This document shows, one piece after another, positions 15,000 to 17,163 of a DNA stretch of 17,163 nt. This stretch comes from an uncultured Eubacteriales bacterium (lineage in GTDB: Bacteria; Bacillota; Clostridia; Christensenellales; Borkfalkiaceae), in NCBI GenBank assembly GCA_900545325.1, contig UQZE01000033.1, forward strand, positions 1-17,163, given 5' to 3'. The position numbers were made by a program, and so were the translations under genes. Under the pieces are notes generated by a model. It was not told the origin of the DNA. It worked only from the letters and a program-made list of their open reading frames with translations, and searched no databases. Numbering within the stretch: position 1 is the stretch's first letter; every line of letters begins with the position of its first letter.

Positions 15000-17163
15000 T
15001 TAATGTTTTATCCTGCGCCTGTTGACGAAGTAGAGCGAAGTTACCGCCACGGACAGGGCGACGAGTGAAATGATGACGGCGTTGCGCACGGCGTGTTTTC
15101 CCTCCGTTTTGAAATCGCGCGCGTATACGTAGCCGCCCGCCGTTTCGCCGTTCACGTCGTATTCGATATAATAAACCTCGGCGTTTGCGGTGGGGTGCGC
15201 CTTGACCTTTATCGCGGCGTCGAGCGTGTCCGCCGTTTCGGTCATGGCGGGATCGGCGTAAACCGTTACGGTCTTTTTGCCGCCCGCGTTCACCGTCTTG
15301 TAGGCGAACGTTTCGCGATCGTAGGCCTGCGCGAGCTTTTCCGTTACGAAATCCGCGGGAACGTAGCCCTCGGCGCCGTTGGCGGAAACGTAGTAAAATT
15401 CCTTTCCGTTCACGCTGACTTTGCCCCCGATCTCGATTTCCTGGTCGGTTTTGAGCCGCTGAACTTCGCTCAGCTTGTACTCGCCGCTTTTGGTAAGCAC
15501 GGGATAATAGTACATATATACGTCGGTCGCGGCGTAACCTTTTCGGACGTCGCTTTCCGTCGAGGGGATTTTTTCCTCTCTGTCGGCGGTTTTGACTAAA
15601 ATTATTTCATCGCCGAGCAGTATGGCGAACCCTTCGGATTCCCCCGCGTAAACGTATTCGCGCCCGTCCGACTTCCTCATTTCCTTGAAAGTAAATTTTC
15701 CCTCCGCATAGTCCATGACGTATACGTTTTTATTTTCTTTCAGCGTATTGAGCTTGAATTCGGCAAGCGGTTTCGCCGTCGTATCGGTAAGGCGGAAGTC
15801 CGCGGGCACGGGAATGTCGTTGATGTTGTCGTTTTCCGCCTCCGTGGTGGATAGAATAAAGCCGTAGCCGTTGAATAGGAAATAAATCTTTCCGTTGTCG
15901 AAACTCATCGCCATTGCGGTGGCCTCTGCCTCGGCGGGCAGGTTGGGGGAAACGTTCAGTTTCGCGGTCTTTTTCTCGCCGCCGCGGTAATATTCCAGCG
16001 TGTTGCCGGAAAGCAGCGCGTACACGTTGCCGTTGAGGTCCACGCCGATTTTCAGCGGCTTTTCCGTGAACGTAACGCCGCTTATAAGGCTTTTTTCGGT
16101 ATATTTGCTCACCGTCCTGTCTATCAGCGTATAGATATTGCCGTCGATGTCCACGGTAAAAGTTTCGATAAGGTTTTCTATTTGCAATGCCTTGACGGAT
16201 GTATTCAGGTCGCTTTCCTCTATTTTATAAAACGTGGTGTAGGGGTAGGCGTAAGTCGTCATGTAAAAACTGCCGCACGAATACGCGATGTCTATGGGGG
16301 TAAACGCCGCGCCGTCGCCCGCGTAATAGATAATCTCCGCGCTTTCCTCGTCCGCTTCCAAATCGATAAACGCCAGTTTGGAATTGACGATAAGCGCCGC
16401 GTACCTGTCGCCGAGCGCGACTGTGGTGGGCGCACCCGCCGCGTTCATTTTCTGCAAATCGTAGCGGGTGAAAACGTCGCCGTCCGTCACCGTCAGCCCG
16501 TTGCCGTTCAGCACGGCGTACGTATCGCCGTTCAATGAAACGTCGGGCGTGGATACCGTAAGGCGGTTGTCCGCGTTCGCCGTCGTGGCAATCGCCCAGC
16601 CGGTAAAGGATGCCGTTTCGGGATCGTATTCCACTATTTTGTCGCACGCTGTGTCCGCGATCAGCAGATTGCCCTTTCTGAACGCCATGCCGACGGGGGA
16701 GAGTATGTCGCCGAGCGCGCTTTCCTCCGCGCTGACTTTCGCCACGTCCTCGCGCGCCTTGTCGGAAAGCCGCAAACGGGAAACGCCGTTCGCCGAGGAA
16801 ATATAAAGGTAGTTGTTGTCCGCGAGTAAGCGGGAGTTGGTCGTGGTGTCGTAAGCGCCGTATTCGTCGCGTATCTCCGCATTGTCGAGGTTCTGGCGGT
16901 AAAGCCTGTTATCCGAAAAATAGAAAACGTCGTTTTTGGCGTTGACCGTGATGGGGTTCGCCGTGGCGTTGGCTGTGATCGTCTTGCCAGTATTGGTAAA
17001 CGAGAGTTCGTCCGCCGTGCCCGTCGGGCGGTAGATTTTGACGAGGTTGGTGGAGAACACTAAAAAATAGCTTTCGTTTAAGCAGAAATAGCTGCCCGTA
17101 ATGACGCTGCCTTCCGCGTCTTTGAGTTGTTTTGCCGTACCGTCCGTCAAAGAGTAGATCGGA
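15000..17163 (-). CDS. Extracytoplasmic propeller-like protein with SH3-like domains and C-terminal membrane anchor (partial, runs off right edge)
   Basis: The frame is open to the window edge (720 codons seen, reading PIYSLTDGTAKQL at the edge), so the N-terminus is missing; an internal TTG at 17150 is not a credible start. Most of it is short beta-strand repeats of the type NVYALLSGNTLEYY, DGNIYTLIDRTVSKY, NLLIADTACDKIVEYDP and GKIYFLFNGYGFIL, as in NHL/YVTN-like beta-propellers. Two SH3-like stretches follow (GYVPADFV and GYVYARDF near their ends). It closes with one membrane helix (AVIISLVALSVAVTSLYF) and a basic RRRIKH tail, so most of the protein lies outside the membrane with a short cytoplasmic end. 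It probably binds cell wall or a partner protein; function not recognised. Confidence 0.85.
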   Translation of the reverse strand, partial: PIYSLTDGTAKQLKDAEGSVITGSYFCLNESYFLVFSTNLVKIYRPTGTADELSFTNTGKTITANATANPITVNAKNDVFYFSDNRLYRQNLDNAEIRDEYGAYDTTTNSRLLADNNYLYISSANGVSRLRLSDKAREDVAKVSAEESALGDILSPVGMAFRKGNLLIADTACDKIVEYDPETASFTGWAIATTANADNRLTVSTPDVSLNGDTYAVLNGNGLTVTDGDVFTRYDLQKMNAAGAPTTVALGDRYAALIVNSKLAFIDLEADEESAEIIYYAGDGAAFTPIDIAYSCGSFYMTTYAYPYTTFYKIEESDLNTSVKALQIENLIETFTVDIDGNIYTLIDRTVSKYTEKSLISGVTFTEKPLKIGVDLNGNVYALLSGNTLEYYRGGEKKTAKLNVSPNLPAEAEATAMAMSFDNGKIYFLFNGYGFILSTTEAENDNINDIPVPADFRLTDTTAKPLAEFKLNTLKENKNVYVMDYAEGKFTFKEMRKSDGREYVYAGESEGFAILLGDEIILVKTADREEKIPSTESDVRKGYAATDVYMYYYPVLTKSGEYKLSEVQRLKTDQEIEIGGKVSVNGKEFYYVSANGAEGYVPADFVTEKLAQAYDRETFAYKTVNAGGKKTVTVYADPAMTETADTLDAAIKVKAHPTANAEVYYIEYDVNGETAGGYVYARDFKTEGKHAVRNAVIISLVALSVAVTSLYFVNRRRIKH

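Overview
The window looks like a chromosomal stretch of an uncultured Bacillota (Clostridia-like) bacterium. The evidence is a tRNA-Ile-type T-box leader before ileS, a large Gram-positive-type SRP RNA with an Alu domain, two Bacillus/Clostridium-type LexA boxes, consensus sigma-A promoters in AT-rich gaps, purine-rich ribosome binding sites, and a PdaB-like deacetylase with a candidate sporulation promoter. Coding DNA is moderately GC-rich; promoters are strikingly AT-rich. I see no transposon, phage, CRISPR or tRNA gene.

Layout. (1) 1-2020, minus strand: a two-gene operon of a DNA-repair-type radical SAM protein (TIGR03916-like) and its usual partner (TIGR03915/DUF4130-like, cut by the left edge), driven by a perfect-consensus promoter flanked by two SOS boxes. 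(2) 2115-2946: a small ferritin-like di-iron protein (+) and the SRP RNA (-), converging on a bidirectional terminator. (3) 3010-8596, plus strand: promoter, Ile T-box, ileS, class I methyltransferase, RluA-type pseudouridine synthase, PAP2 phosphatase, terminator. (4) 8610-9284, minus: a DUF6062-like protein with a duplicated Cys/His module, apparently on a leaderless mRNA. (5) 9328-12573, plus: promoter, alpha/beta hydrolase, diacylglycerol-kinase-like lipid kinase, patatin phospholipase, GNAT acetyltransferase, bidirectional terminator. (6) 12572-12997, minus: two tandem single-domain XRE regulators. (7) 12998-13461: a gene-free gap holding terminator-like hairpins, a very GC-rich structured island and a sigma-E-like promoter. 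(8) 13462-14988, plus: PdaB-like deacetylase and a tandem-OB single-stranded-DNA-binding protein. (9) 15000-17163, minus: C-terminal part of a large extracytoplasmic propeller-like protein with SH3-like domains and a C-terminal membrane anchor, cut by the right edge.

How they fit together. The ileS operon ties translation (tRNA charging, RNA methylation, pseudouridylation) to isoleucyl-tRNA supply through the T-box; the PAP2 gene is an envelope add-on at its end. The hydrolase/lipid kinase/patatin/GNAT run, with stop-start overlaps at two of its three junctions, suggests lipid turnover. The best candidate for an under-described system is the radical SAM + DUF4130 pair: the sequence gives it what looks like tight LexA control, supporting a role in a DNA-damage response. 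All function calls come from reading motifs by eye; no database search was run.
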